Below are positions 51,649 through 60,676 of a stretch of 64,000 nt of DNA, piece by piece. The number at the start of each line of letters is the position of its first letter. Position 1 is the stretch's first letter. The notes beneath the pieces were generated by a model that was given only the letters and a program-made list of their open reading frames with translations, searched no databases and was not told where the DNA came from. Source of the DNA: Pseudomonas aylmerensis. Its GTDB lineage: Bacteria; Pseudomonadota; Gammaproteobacteria; Pseudomonadales; Pseudomonadaceae. The position numbers and the translations under genes were made by a program. The DNA lies in contig NZ_MAUE01000023.1 in the NCBI RefSeq assembly GCF_001702265.1, positions 101,838 through 165,837 of the forward strand, in the 5' to 3' direction.

Positions 51649-52946
51649 GCAGTCTCACTTTTGAACAACGTGACGCGCGGTTCTTCGTGCGCATGGGCTG
51701 GTTGCTGACCGTGGTCGGCGCCGGTGGATTTTTCCTCTGGGCCAGCCTGGCGCCGCTGGACCAGGGCATTCCGGTGCAGGGCACCGTCGTGGTCTCGGGC
51801 AAGCGCAAAGCGGTGCAAACCTTCAGCCCGGGCGTCGTCAGCCGGATCCTGGTGCGCGAGGGCGAAACGGTTAAACAAGGCCAGCCGCTGTTTCGCCTCG
51901 ACCAGACCCAGAACCAGGCTGATGTGCAGTCGCTGCAAGCCCAGTACCGCCTGGCCTGGGCCAGCGTGGCGCGTTGGCAGAGCGAGCGCGACAACCGTTC
52001 CAGCATCCGCTTTCCCGCCGAGCTGAGCAGCAACCCCGATCCGGCCCTGGCCCTGGTGCTGGAAGGCCAGCGCCAACTGTTCAGCAGCCGCCGCGAAGCC
52101 TTTGCCCGTGAACAGGCGGGGATCCGCGCGAACATCGACGGCGCCACCGCGCAACTCGGCGGCATGCGCCGGGCGCGCAGCGACCTGACCGCCCAGGCCC
52201 AATCCCTGCGTGATCAACTGAGCAACCTGCAGCCGCTGGCCGACAATGGCTACATCCCGCGCAACCGCCTGATGGAGTACCAACGCCAACTGTCCCAGGT
52301 GCAGCAGGACCTCGCGCAGAACACCGGTGAAAGCGGCCGCGTCGAGCAGGGCATTCTCGAATCGCGCCTGAAACTGCAGCAGCACAGCGAGGAATATCAA
52401 AAGGAAGTGCGCAGCCAATTGGCCGACGCTCAACTGCGCAGCCTCACGCTGGAACAGCAACTCACCTCGGCCGGGTTCGACTTGCAACACAGTGAAATCA
52501 ACGCGCCGGCCGACGGTATTGCCGTCAACCTCGGCGTGCACACCGAAGGCGCCGTGGTGCGCGCCGGTGAAACCCTGTTGGAAATCGTGCCCCAGGGCAC
52601 GCGCCTGGAAGTCGAGGGGCATTTGCCGGTGCACCTGGTGGACAAGGTCGGCACGCACCTGCCGGTCGACATCCTGTTCACCGCCTTCAACCAGAGCCGC
52701 ACACCACGCGTGCCGGGGGAGGTCAGCCTGATCTCCGCCGACCAGATGCTCGATGAAAAAACCGGTGCGCCGTATTACGTGCTGCGCACCACGCTCAGCG
52801 ACGCGGCCGAGCAAAAACTGCAGGGCCTGGTGATCAAGCCGGGTATGCCGGCCGAGATGTTCGTGCGCACCGGCGAGCGCTCGCTGCTCAATTACCTGTT
52901 CAAGCCGCTGCTGGACCGCGCCGGCTCCGCGCTGACCGAGGAATGA
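51645..52946 (+). CDS. aprE: Type I secretion membrane-fusion protein (AprE)
   Basis: 433 aa HlyD-type periplasmic adaptor. One N-terminal membrane helix (MGWLLTVVGAGGFFLWASLA), a split lipoyl domain (GTVVVSGKRKAVQTFSPGVV and INAPADGIAVNLGVHTEGAV), and a long coiled-coil from about 90 to 270. It bridges AprD and AprF. The start overlaps the aprD stop and its own stop overlaps aprF (ATGA). Confidence 0.94.
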   Translation: MSSLTFEQRDARFFVRMGWLLTVVGAGGFFLWASLAPLDQGIPVQGTVVVSGKRKAVQTFSPGVVSRILVREGETVKQGQPLFRLDQTQNQADVQSLQAQYRLAWASVARWQSERDNRSSIRFPAELSSNPDPALALVLEGQRQLFSSRREAFAREQAGIRANIDGATAQLGGMRRARSDLTAQAQSLRDQLSNLQPLADNGYIPRNRLMEYQRQLSQVQQDLAQNTGESGRVEQGILESRLKLQQHSEEYQKEVRSQLADAQLRSLTLEQQLTSAGFDLQHSEINAPADGIAVNLGVHTEGAVVRAGETLLEIVPQGTRLEVEGHLPVHLVDKVGTHLPVDILFTAFNQSRTPRVPGEVSLISADQMLDEKTGAPYYVLRTTLSDAAEQKLQGLVIKPGMPAEMFVRTGERSLLNYLFKPLLDRAGSALTEE

Positions 52947-54394
52947 GCATGAGATCGCTGCTTATTGCCGTGTTATTCAGCTGCGCCAGCGCTCACGCCG
53001 CCATGGGACCGTTCGACGTCTACGAGCAGGCGCTGCGCAACGATCCGGTGTTTCTCGGCGCCATCAAGGAGCGCGACGCCGGCCTGGAGAACCGCACCAT
53101 CGGCCGCGCCGGGCTGCTGCCCAAGCTGTCCTACAACTACAACAAGGGCCGCAACAATTCCCAGGCCACTTTGCCTGACGGGCGCGGCGGCAATTATCAC
53201 GACGACCGCAACTACAACAGTTACGGCTCGACCTTCAGCCTGCAGCAGCCGCTGTTCGACTACGAGGCCTACGCCAACTACCGCAAAGGCGTGGCCCAGG
53301 CGTTGTTCGCCGATGAAAGCTTTCGCGACAAGAGCCAGGCGCTGCTGGTGCGGGTGCTGACCTATTACACCCAGGCGCTGTTTGCCCAGGACCAGATCGA
53401 CATCGCCCGCGCCAAGAAGAAGGCCTTCGAACAGCAGTTCCAGCAGAACCGGCACCTGTTCGAGCAGGGCGAGGGCACTCGCACCGATATTCTCGAAGCC
53501 GAGTCGCGTTATGAGCTGGCCACGGCCGAGGAGATCGAGGCGCTGGACGAACAGGACGCCGCGCTGCGCGAGCTGGGGGCGTTGATCGGAGTACAGAGCG
53601 TCAACATCGACGACCTGGCGCCGCTGAGTCCTGGTTTCGCCGCCTTCAGCTTGAGCCCGGCCAACTACGAAACCTGGCACGAGTTGGCGATCAGCAATAA
53701 CCCCACGCTGGCGTCCCAGCGCCAGGCCCTGGAAGTGGCGCGCTATGAAGTGGAGCGCAACCGCGCCGGGCACCTGCCGAAAGTCACCGCCTATGCGAGT
53801 TCGCGCCAGCAGGAGTCGGACAGCGGCAACACCTACAACCAGCGCTATGACACCAACACCATCGGCGTCGAAGTCAGCCTGCCGTTGTATGCCGGTGGCG
53901 GCGTCTCGGCGTCCACTCGCCAGGCCAGCCGCGCCATGGAGCAGGCCGAGTACGAGCTGGAAGGCAAGACGCGCGAGACCTTGATCGAACTGCGTCGCCA
54001 ATTCAGCGCGTGCTTGTCCGGGGTGAGCAAGTTGCGCGCGTACCAGAAGGCGCTGACGTCGGCCGAAGCGTTGGTGGTGTCGACCCGGCAAAGCATCCTT
54101 GGCGGTGAGCGGGTCAATCTTGATGCGTTGAATGCCGAGCAGCAGCTGTACAGCACACGCCGAGACCTGGCCCAGGCGCGGTATGACTACTTGATGGCCT
54201 GGACCAAGCTGCATTACTACGCCGGCAATTTGCGCGACACCGACCTGGCCAAGGTAGACGAAGCCTTCGGCACCAAGAGGATCGAGCCTCCCGCTGCAGA
54301 CAAGCCCCCTGTTACGAACAAACCGCCTGAGGCAAGCCGACCCCCTGTGGCGAGCGGGCTTGCCCCGCGTTGGGCTGCGCAGCAGCCCCAATAA
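52943..54394 (+). CDS. aprF: Type I secretion outer-membrane channel (AprF), with a REP-coded tail
   Basis: 483 aa TolC-like channel. A signal peptide (SLLIAVLFSCASAHA) is followed by the TolC opening GPFDVYEQALRNDPVFLGA and repeat helices such as ESRYELATAEEIEALDEQDA. From about residue 450 the protein becomes a low-complexity tail with PPVTNK, PPEASR and PPVASG, ending RWAAQQPQ. This tail is coded by an 18-nt ladder and a REP element that also supplies the TAA stop. Its start codon overlaps the aprE stop. Confidence 0.92.
   Translation: MSMRSLLIAVLFSCASAHAAMGPFDVYEQALRNDPVFLGAIKERDAGLENRTIGRAGLLPKLSYNYNKGRNNSQATLPDGRGGNYHDDRNYNSYGSTFSLQQPLFDYEAYANYRKGVAQALFADESFRDKSQALLVRVLTYYTQALFAQDQIDIARAKKKAFEQQFQQNRHLFEQGEGTRTDILEAESRYELATAEEIEALDEQDAALRELGALIGVQSVNIDDLAPLSPGFAAFSLSPANYETWHELAISNNPTLASQRQALEVARYEVERNRAGHLPKVTAYASSRQQESDSGNTYNQRYDTNTIGVEVSLPLYAGGGVSASTRQASRAMEQAEYELEGKTRETLIELRRQFSACLSGVSKLRAYQKALTSAEALVVSTRQSILGGERVNLDALNAEQQLYSTRRDLAQARYDYLMAWTKLHYYAGNLRDTDLAKVDEAFGTKRIEPPAADKPPVTNKPPEASRPPVASGLAPRWAAQQPQ
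54310..54390 (+). repeat. 18-nt ladder and REP element inside the 3' end of aprF
   Basis: Units start at 54310, 54328 and 54346, exactly 18 nt apart. The last is a full REP of 45 nt (54346-54390), identical to 43856-43900. Since 18 is a multiple of three, each unit adds six in-frame residues to AprF. The stop TAA follows at 54392. Confidence 0.75.
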
Positions 54395-54421
54395 AACCAC
54401 ACACAATCTCCGGCCAATTCC

Positions 54422-54429
54422 AACAACAA
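54422..54429 (+). promoter_or_regulatory. Crc/Hfq CA motif in the lipA leader
   Basis: AACAACAA fits AANAANAA and is placed just 5' of the GAGAGA ribosome-binding region of lipA. It suggests that lipase synthesis is repressed by good carbon sources. Confidence 0.5.
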
Positions 54430-54442
54430 GAGAGACAAGACC

Positions 54443-55873
54443 ATGGGTGTATTTGACTACAAGAACCTCGGCACCGAAGCCAGCAAAACCTTGTTCGCCG
54501 ATGCCACCGCAATCACGTTGTATACCTATCACAACCTGGATAACGGCTTCGCAGTCGGCTATCAGCAACATGGCTTGGGGCTCGGCCTGCCGGCCACACT
54601 GGTCGGGGCGTTGCTCGGCAGCACAGACTCCCAGGGAGTGATCCCCGGCATTCCCTGGAACCCCGACTCGGAAAAGGCCGCCCTGGACGCGGTGCACGCA
54701 GCCGGTTGGACGCCAATCAGCGTCAGCGCACTGGGCTACGGCGGCAAGGTGGATGCGCGAGGCACTTTTTTTGGCGAGAAGGCCGGCTACACCACGGCCC
54801 AGGCCGAAGTGCTGGGCAAGTACGATGACGCCGGCAAACTGCTCGAAATCGGCATCGGCTTTCGTGGCACCTCGGGCCCTCGGGAAAGCCTGATTACCGA
54901 TTCCATCGGCGATCTGGTCAGCGACCTGCTCGCCGCACTGGGCCCCAAGGACTATGCGAAAAACTATGCCGGCGAAGCGTTTGGCGGCTTGCTCGAGACG
55001 GTGGCCGACTATGCCGGCGCACATGGCCTGAGTGGCAAGGATGTGCTGGTCAGCGGCCACAGCCTGGGCGGCCTGGCGGTCAACAGCATGGCCGACCTGA
55101 GCACCAGCAAATGGGCGGGTTTCTACAAGGACGCCAACTACCTGGCCTACGCCTCGCCCACCCAGAGCGCCGGCGATAAGGTCCTGAATATCGGCTACGA
55201 AAACGACCCGGTATTCCGTGCTCTGGACGGCTCCGCCTTCAACCTGTCGTCCCTCGGCGTGCATGACAAGCCCCACGAGTCGACCACCGACAACATCGTC
55301 AGCTTCAACGACCACTACGCCTCGACGCTGTGGAATGTGCTGCCGTTTTCCATCGCCAACCAGTCGACCTGGGTGTCGCATTTGCCCAGCGCCTACGGCG
55401 ACGGCATGACGCGTGTGCTGGAATCGGGGTTCTACGAGCAGATGACCCGTGACTCGACGATTATCGTCGCCAACCTGTCCGACCCGGCGCGCGCCAACAC
55501 CTGGGTCCAGGACCTCAACCGCAATGCCGAGCCGCACAAAGGCAATACCTTCATCATCGGCAGCGACGGCAATGACCTGATCCAGGGCGGCAAGGGCGCG
55601 GACTTCATCGAAGGCGGCAAGGGCAATGACACGATCCGCGACAACAGCGGGCACAACACCTTTTTGTTCAGCGGGCATTTTGGCCAGGATCGGATTATCG
55701 GCTACCAGCCGACCGACAAGCTGGTGTTCCAGGGCGCCGACGGCAGCACCGACCTGCGCGACCACGCGAAGGCCGTGGGGGCCGATACGGTGCTGAGTTT
55801 TGGCGCCGACTCGGTGACCCTGGTCGGGGTCGGGCTGGGCGGCCTGTGGGGCGAGGGTGTGCTGATCAGTTGA
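54443..55873 (+). CDS. lipA: Family I.3 secreted lipase (TliA/LipA)
   Basis: 476 aa thermostable-type extracellular lipase. The nucleophile elbow GHSLGG has Ser at 207, the position known for TliA; D255 and H313 are the expected partners by homology. RTX repeats GSDGNDLIQGGKGADFIEGG lie near residues 373-392. The C-terminal end VGLGGLWGEGVLIS is the secretion signal read by AprDEF. No N-terminal signal. Two autotransporter protease genes (prtA/prtB) that often lie between aprF and lipA in this group are absent, as in strain SIK W1. Confidence 0.95.
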   Translation: MGVFDYKNLGTEASKTLFADATAITLYTYHNLDNGFAVGYQQHGLGLGLPATLVGALLGSTDSQGVIPGIPWNPDSEKAALDAVHAAGWTPISVSALGYGGKVDARGTFFGEKAGYTTAQAEVLGKYDDAGKLLEIGIGFRGTSGPRESLITDSIGDLVSDLLAALGPKDYAKNYAGEAFGGLLETVADYAGAHGLSGKDVLVSGHSLGGLAVNSMADLSTSKWAGFYKDANYLAYASPTQSAGDKVLNIGYENDPVFRALDGSAFNLSSLGVHDKPHESTTDNIVSFNDHYASTLWNVLPFSIANQSTWVSHLPSAYGDGMTRVLESGFYEQMTRDSTIIVANLSDPARANTWVQDLNRNAEPHKGNTFIIGSDGNDLIQGGKGADFIEGGKGNDTIRDNSGHNTFLFSGHFGQDRIIGYQPTDKLVFQGADGSTDLRDHAKAVGADTVLSFGADSVTLVGVGLGGLWGEGVLIS

Positions 55874-55958
55874 GGAGGGCGCGACGGATTATCGGCGGTC
55901 CATGCGTTTAACGGTTACCTGCGAGGTGTATCGCCTGTTGCCGTACGAGGGTTTGAGC

Positions 55959-56123
55959 ATGTCCCGACTTCGATTGTTGCTGTGTGCCGTGGTGTTGGGG
56001 TTGAGTGGGTGTGCGGTGTACCCGGCCTATCCGGGCCCATGTTGCTACCGCCCGTACTACCACTCCTACTATTACCATCCTTACTATCGCCCGTATTACT
56101 ACCATCCGTACTACCGGTATTGA
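55959..56123 (+). CDS. Tiny Tyr/His/Pro-rich lipoprotein
   Basis: 54 aa. A lipoprotein signal (MSRLRLLLCAVVLGLSGC) with lipobox LSGC is followed by about 35 residues made mostly of Tyr, His, Pro and Arg in a near-repeat (CCYRPYYHSYYYHPYYRPYY). Such short repeats could bind metal or stick to the peptidoglycan or membrane, but no function is known. GAGGG precedes the ATG at 55959; an upstream in-frame ATG at 55902 would hide the signal. A strong terminator follows. Confidence 0.65.
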   Translation: MSRLRLLLCAVVLGLSGCAVYPAYPGPCCYRPYYHSYYYHPYYRPYYYHPYYRY

Positions 56124-56134
56124 TCGGTCCCAAC

Positions 56135-56161
56135 AAAAAGCCCCGCATTGCGGGGCTTTTT
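56135..56161. terminator. Bidirectional terminator between two small lipoprotein genes
   Basis: AAAAAGCCCCGC and GCGGGGCTTTTT form a 12-bp stem with the loop ATT. A-run and T-run flank it, so it can end transcription from both convergent genes. Confidence 0.9.
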
Positions 56162-56165
56162 CATC

Positions 56166-56384
56166 TCAGTCTTCCTTGCGCACCGTGGCGACGTCATCGG
56201 CCTTGACCCGGATGTGCTTGCCGGCAATGTCGGTGAATTCGTAGAAACCGTCGGCGGTCTTGGTCTTGGGGGTGTCCTTGGTCAAATACTGCGTGCCGTT
56301 TTGCAGCGTCACTACGGTTTGCGTCGCGCAACCGGCCACTAGCAGAAAAGTGAGTGCAACCAGTGGCAGACCCAAATTCTTCAT
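56166..56384 (-). CDS. YgdI/YgdR-family lipoprotein
   Basis: 72 aa. A lipoprotein signal with lipobox LVAGC is followed by an SH3-like YgdI/YgdR (DUF903) domain (VVTLQNGTQYLTKDTPKTKT, GFYEFTDIAGKHIRVKADDV). These are small outer-membrane lipoproteins of unknown role. I use the ATG at 56384, which is spaced well after AAGG; an ATG two codons earlier is possible. Confidence 0.85.
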   Translation of the reverse strand: MKNLGLPLVALTFLLVAGCATQTVVTLQNGTQYLTKDTPKTKTADGFYEFTDIAGKHIRVKADDVATVRKED

Positions 56385-56575
56385 GTTCATAACCCTTACC
56401 TTTAACCCTGAAAAAACCACGCCAGGGGCGTGGGCCACAAATGTTACGCCATCGACTCACCCATCTGATCACTTTTATACAAAAAGTTGCCTGCGCCATT
56501 TATCTATTAGCGATTGCCACCAGGCTTTTGCGACGGCACTCTGTATGCATAAACAGTATTTGATCAAAGCGCGCC

Positions 56576-58225
56576 ATGGCCAATCCCCTCGAAGACCCGC
56601 TCTATTACCTGCATAACTTCCGCCAGGTCCTGCAATGGCTGGAGCAACGCTATGCCGACCTGCTGGATACTGACGAACAGCATTTCATTCAGCAATTTGA
56701 CAGGTTGCCGCAAGCCTCCCAGGCGTTGCTGGTGCGCATGGTGATGCGCAAAGGTGTGCATTTTCGAGCAGGCAAGCTCAATTACCTGGAGGTCGGTTGT
56801 CCGCATGCCGCCGCCGAGCCGTTGCTGGAACTCGGCTGGGTGGATGGGCAGTGCCTGCTGGCTTTCGAGGAGCTGTTCGCCTTGCTGCAAAAAAGTGAAC
56901 TGCTGGGCACCTTCAAACCCTGGATCGAGCAGCCCAGGGGCAAGAAAGCCGATTGGCTGGAGGGCCTGGCCGCCCAGTTCAGCGAGGCACGCAGTTTTGC
57001 CGACTGGTGCCCCGACCTTGCCGACCGCCTCTACAGCCTCACCGTCATGGAGTTGTGCGACCGCCTGCGCCTGATGTTCTTCGGCAACCTGCACCAGGAC
57101 TGGTCCGAGTTCGTGCTGGCTGACTTGGGCATCTACACCTACGAAAAAGTCGAGTTCTGCGCCGAGTCCCGGGGCTTGCGCAGTCGCGACGACGTGCACG
57201 GGTTCCTGTTCCTGCACCAATGCCAGCAAGCCTTTGAGGCCGGCGAAGCATTGGCACAGGTGCTGGCGCAAGTGGCGACGCTGCACACCGACAACCCGTG
57301 GCTGGAAAAACGCCGGGCCAAGCTGCTGTTCCAGATCGGCCAGTATTGCGAGCGCAGCGCCGAGCTGGACCTGGCGCAGCAGATCTACCGGGGCTGTGCC
57401 TATCCGGGCGCCCGCGCGCGGCTGATTCGCGTATTGGAACGCCAGGAGGACTACGCCCAGGCCATGGCCCTGGCGAGTGCCGCGCAACAGGCGCCGGAAA
57501 GCGCCGCCGAGCAACAGCACCTGTTGCGCGTATTGCCACGCCTGCGGCGCAAGCTCGGCGCGCCGCCGTTGCCCAAGGCCAAGCCACGGCCTGTCACGCG
57601 CCTGGACCTGGCCCTCGCGCTGCCCGAGCCGTTGATGTCAGTGGAGTACTGCGTGCAGGCGCACCTGAGCGAGCCCGATGCGCCGGTGCACTACGTCGAG
57701 AACGGGCTGATCAATTCATTGTTCGGCCTGTTGTGCTGGGACGCGATCTTCGCGCCGCTGCCGGGTTCGTTTTTCCACCCGTTCCAGCGCGGCCCGGCCG
57801 ACCTGCACAACGAAGACTTCCACCCGCGCCGCGCGGCATTGTTCGCTGCGTGTTTTGCGCAACTGCAGGATGAAGGCTACAAGACCACCATCCGCCAGCG
57901 CTTTAGTCAAAAATGGGGAATCCAGTCACCCTTCGTGTTCTGGAACCTGCTCAGTGAGGAGTTGCTGGAACAGGCATTGGCCTGTTTACCGGCCGAGCAC
58001 CTGCGCTACTGGTTCGAGCGGCTGTTGCTGGATATCCGCGCCAACCGCACCGGGATGCCGGACCTCATCCAGTTCTGGCCGGCGCAAAAGACCTACCGCA
58101 TGATCGAGGTCAAGGGCCCCGGCGACCGCCTGCAGGACAACCAGCTGCGTTGGCTGGAGTTCTGCGGTGAATACCAGATGCCGGTCACCGTCTGCTATGT
58201 GCGGTGGGCGGAGCACGCCGCTTGA
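56576..58225 (+). CDS. FAN1-type VRR-NUC structure-specific nuclease
   Basis: 549 aa. The C-terminal VRR-NUC domain has GMPDLIQFWPAQ, then IEVKGPGDRLQDNQLRW: the catalytic Asp and E-x-K of a PD-(D/E)XK nuclease. The N-terminal helical region resembles bacterial FAN1, which cuts flap structures and unhooks DNA interstrand crosslinks. Its stop overlaps the helicase gene by 4 nt, so the two are co-translated and likely act together. Confidence 0.87.
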   Translation: MANPLEDPLYYLHNFRQVLQWLEQRYADLLDTDEQHFIQQFDRLPQASQALLVRMVMRKGVHFRAGKLNYLEVGCPHAAAEPLLELGWVDGQCLLAFEELFALLQKSELLGTFKPWIEQPRGKKADWLEGLAAQFSEARSFADWCPDLADRLYSLTVMELCDRLRLMFFGNLHQDWSEFVLADLGIYTYEKVEFCAESRGLRSRDDVHGFLFLHQCQQAFEAGEALAQVLAQVATLHTDNPWLEKRRAKLLFQIGQYCERSAELDLAQQIYRGCAYPGARARLIRVLERQEDYAQAMALASAAQQAPESAAEQQHLLRVLPRLRRKLGAPPLPKAKPRPVTRLDLALALPEPLMSVEYCVQAHLSEPDAPVHYVENGLINSLFGLLCWDAIFAPLPGSFFHPFQRGPADLHNEDFHPRRAALFAACFAQLQDEGYKTTIRQRFSQKWGIQSPFVFWNLLSEELLEQALACLPAEHLRYWFERLLLDIRANRTGMPDLIQFWPAQKTYRMIEVKGPGDRLQDNQLRWLEFCGEYQMPVTVCYVRWAEHAA

Positions 58226-60486
58226 GCTATACCGTGGCCGTGCGCGCACTGTGTGAGTTCACCGCCAAGGTGGGCGACCTCGACCTGCGGTTCACCCCAT
58301 CGCCCAGCGCCCAGGAAGGCATTGTCGGCCATCGCACCGTGGCCTCGCGGCGCAGCGCGCACTATCAGAACGAAGTGGCCCTGGAGGGCGAGTACCAGCA
58401 GCTCAGGGTACGGGGCAGGGCGGACGGCTATGACCCGGACGCCAATCGCCTGGAAGAGGTCAAGACCTATCGCGGTGATCTCGACGCCCAGCCCGCCAAC
58501 CATCGGCAGCTGCATTGGGCCCAGGTCAAGGTGTATGGCTGGCTGATGTGCCAGAAGCTCGGCCTCACCGAGATCGACCTGGCGCTGGTGTATTTCGACA
58601 TCGTCGGCGAGGGCGAAACCCTGCTCAACCAGCGCTTCCAGGCCGCCGAGCTGGAGCCGTTCTTCAACCGGCAATGCGCGCTGTTTCTCGGCTGGGCCGA
58701 GCAGGAAATGCAGCACCGCGACGCGCGCAACCTGGCCGCGCAAAGCCTGGCCTTTCCACATGCCGACTTCCGCGCCGGCCAGCGCACCCTTGCCGAATCG
58801 GTATACAAGGCGGTCAGCACCGGCCGCTGCCTGATGGCCCAGGCCCCCACGGGGATCGGCAAGACCATCGGCACGGTCTTCCCACTGCTCAAGGCGCTGG
58901 CGCCGCAGCAGCTGGACAAGGTGTTTTTCCTGACCGCCAAGACTCCGGGGCGCAAACTCGCGCTCGACGCCTCCCAGGTGCTGTTCGACAGCAGCCCCGA
59001 CCTGCAATTGCGCGTGTTGGAGCTGGTGGCGCGCGACAAGGCCTGCGAACACCTGGACAAAGCCTGCCATGGTGATTCCTGCCCGTTGGCCAAGGGTTTC
59101 TATGATCGACTGCCCGCCGCGCGTACTGCCGCATCCAAGGTGCGCCTGTTGAACCAGCGCAACTTGCGCGAGGTCGCCCTGGCCCATGAGGTATGCCCGT
59201 ACTACCTGAGCCAGGAGATGGCGCGCTGGGCCGACTTGGTCGTCGCCGACTACAACTACTATTTCGACTTTGGCGCCATGCTGTTCGGCCTGGCCCAACT
59301 CAACCAATGGCGAGCGGCGGTGCTGGTGGATGAAGCCCACAACCTGGTGGAGCGTGCCCGTTCGATGTACAGCGCGAGCCTCGACCAATACAGCCTCAAG
59401 ACCCTGCGCGACATCGCCCCCGAGCCCCTGAAAAAGCCGCTGCAGCGCCTGAACCGTGAATGGAATGCGCTGCACAAGGACCAACTTGCGCCGTACCAGG
59501 CCTATGCCGCCCGCCCGGAAAAACTCCTGCAGGCCCTGAGCCTGTGCGCCAGTGCCATGGGCGACTATTTCAATGATCATCCCGAGGCGCTGGCGGGTGA
59601 CCTGCAAGCCTTCTACTTCGAAGCGCTGCAATTTGCCAAGGTCGCCGAGCTGTTCAACGAGCACTTCATTTTCGATATCAGCAAGCGCCAGTTCAGTGGC
59701 AAGCGCAGCAGTTCAACCCTGTGCCTGCGCAATGTGGTACCCGCCGAATTCATCCGGCCCCGGTTGACGGCGGCGCGCAGCAGCGTGCTGTTTTCCGCGA
59801 CATTGAGCCCGCGCCACTTCTACGCCGACTTGCTGGGCCTGCCGGCGGACACCGCCTGGATCGACGTCGAATCACCGTTCAAGGCCGAGCAGCTGCATGT
59901 GCGCATCGTCGATGCCATCTCGACCCGGTTTGTGCACCGCGACGCCTCGCTGGAACCCATCGTCGAACTGATCGCCCAGCAGTTCGCAGAGCAACCGGGC
60001 AACTACCTGGCATTTTTCTCCAGCTTCGATTACCTGCAGCAGGTTGCACAGCGGCTGGCCGAGCGACACCCGCACATTGCGCTCTGGCAGCAGTCACGCG
60101 GCATGGCCGAAGCCGAGCGCCAGGCGTTTCTCGACCAGTTCACCGAGCACAGCCAGGGCATCGGCTTCGCCGTGCTCGGCGGCGCATTCGGCGAGGGCAT
60201 TGATTTGCCCGGCGCCCGCTTGATCGGCGCGTTTATCGCCACCCTGGGCTTGCCGCAATTGAATCCGGTCAATGAGCACATGAAAACGCGCATGGGTGCA
60301 ATTTTCGGCGCCGGCTACGACTACACCTATCTGTACCCCGGCATTCAAAAAGTCGTGCAGGCCGCGGGCCGGGTGATCCGCAGCCAGCATGACCGCGGCG
60401 TGGTAATGCTGATCGATGACCGCTTCGGCGAAGCGCGTGTGCGCCAGTTGCTGCCGCGCTGGTGGGCGCCGGCGACGGTAACCTGA
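58222..60486 (+). CDS. DinG/XPD-type Fe-S helicase with an N-terminal nuclease-like domain
   Basis: 754 aa. The first 170 residues have a PD-(D/E)XK-like pattern (RGRADGYDP, then EEVKTYRGD). The helicase has Walker A APTGIGKT, a DEAH box VLVDEAHNLVE and the late motif QAAGRVIRSQHDRG. Four Cys in the insert (KACEHLDKACHGDSC and EVCPYY) should hold the [4Fe-4S] cluster of XPD/FANCJ/DinG helicases. I start it at the TTG at 58222, 10 nt after GGAG and overlapping the nuclease stop; a GTG at 58204 is an alternative. Confidence 0.87.
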   Translation: MSYTVAVRALCEFTAKVGDLDLRFTPSPSAQEGIVGHRTVASRRSAHYQNEVALEGEYQQLRVRGRADGYDPDANRLEEVKTYRGDLDAQPANHRQLHWAQVKVYGWLMCQKLGLTEIDLALVYFDIVGEGETLLNQRFQAAELEPFFNRQCALFLGWAEQEMQHRDARNLAAQSLAFPHADFRAGQRTLAESVYKAVSTGRCLMAQAPTGIGKTIGTVFPLLKALAPQQLDKVFFLTAKTPGRKLALDASQVLFDSSPDLQLRVLELVARDKACEHLDKACHGDSCPLAKGFYDRLPAARTAASKVRLLNQRNLREVALAHEVCPYYLSQEMARWADLVVADYNYYFDFGAMLFGLAQLNQWRAAVLVDEAHNLVERARSMYSASLDQYSLKTLRDIAPEPLKKPLQRLNREWNALHKDQLAPYQAYAARPEKLLQALSLCASAMGDYFNDHPEALAGDLQAFYFEALQFAKVAELFNEHFIFDISKRQFSGKRSSSTLCLRNVVPAEFIRPRLTAARSSVLFSATLSPRHFYADLLGLPADTAWIDVESPFKAEQLHVRIVDAISTRFVHRDASLEPIVELIAQQFAEQPGNYLAFFSSFDYLQQVAQRLAERHPHIALWQQSRGMAEAERQAFLDQFTEHSQGIGFAVLGGAFGEGIDLPGARLIGAFIATLGLPQLNPVNEHMKTRMGAIFGAGYDYTYLYPGIQKVVQAAGRVIRSQHDRGVVMLIDDRFGEARVRQLLPRWWAPATVT

Positions 60487-60676
60487 CCGGCTGGCCACGC
60501 GGGAGCGCAGGGCTTGGGAATTTGCCTGCCCGCCGTTGGGGCGGCGTTGATGACCGCGCATTTGGCGCAAATGATGCTGGTGCAAATCCTGTGGCTCTAT
60601 CACTCTGCCTGGGCGCCACTCCACGCGCCTGTGTCGCGCTGAAGCGCCGAGCGAAACCTACACAAGGAGGCCAGTG

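Noticed and set aside
52973..55765. 930-codon open frame opposite aprF and lipA
   Set aside because: It spans two well-identified genes and their gap on the plus strand; composition is typical of a GC-rich antisense frame.
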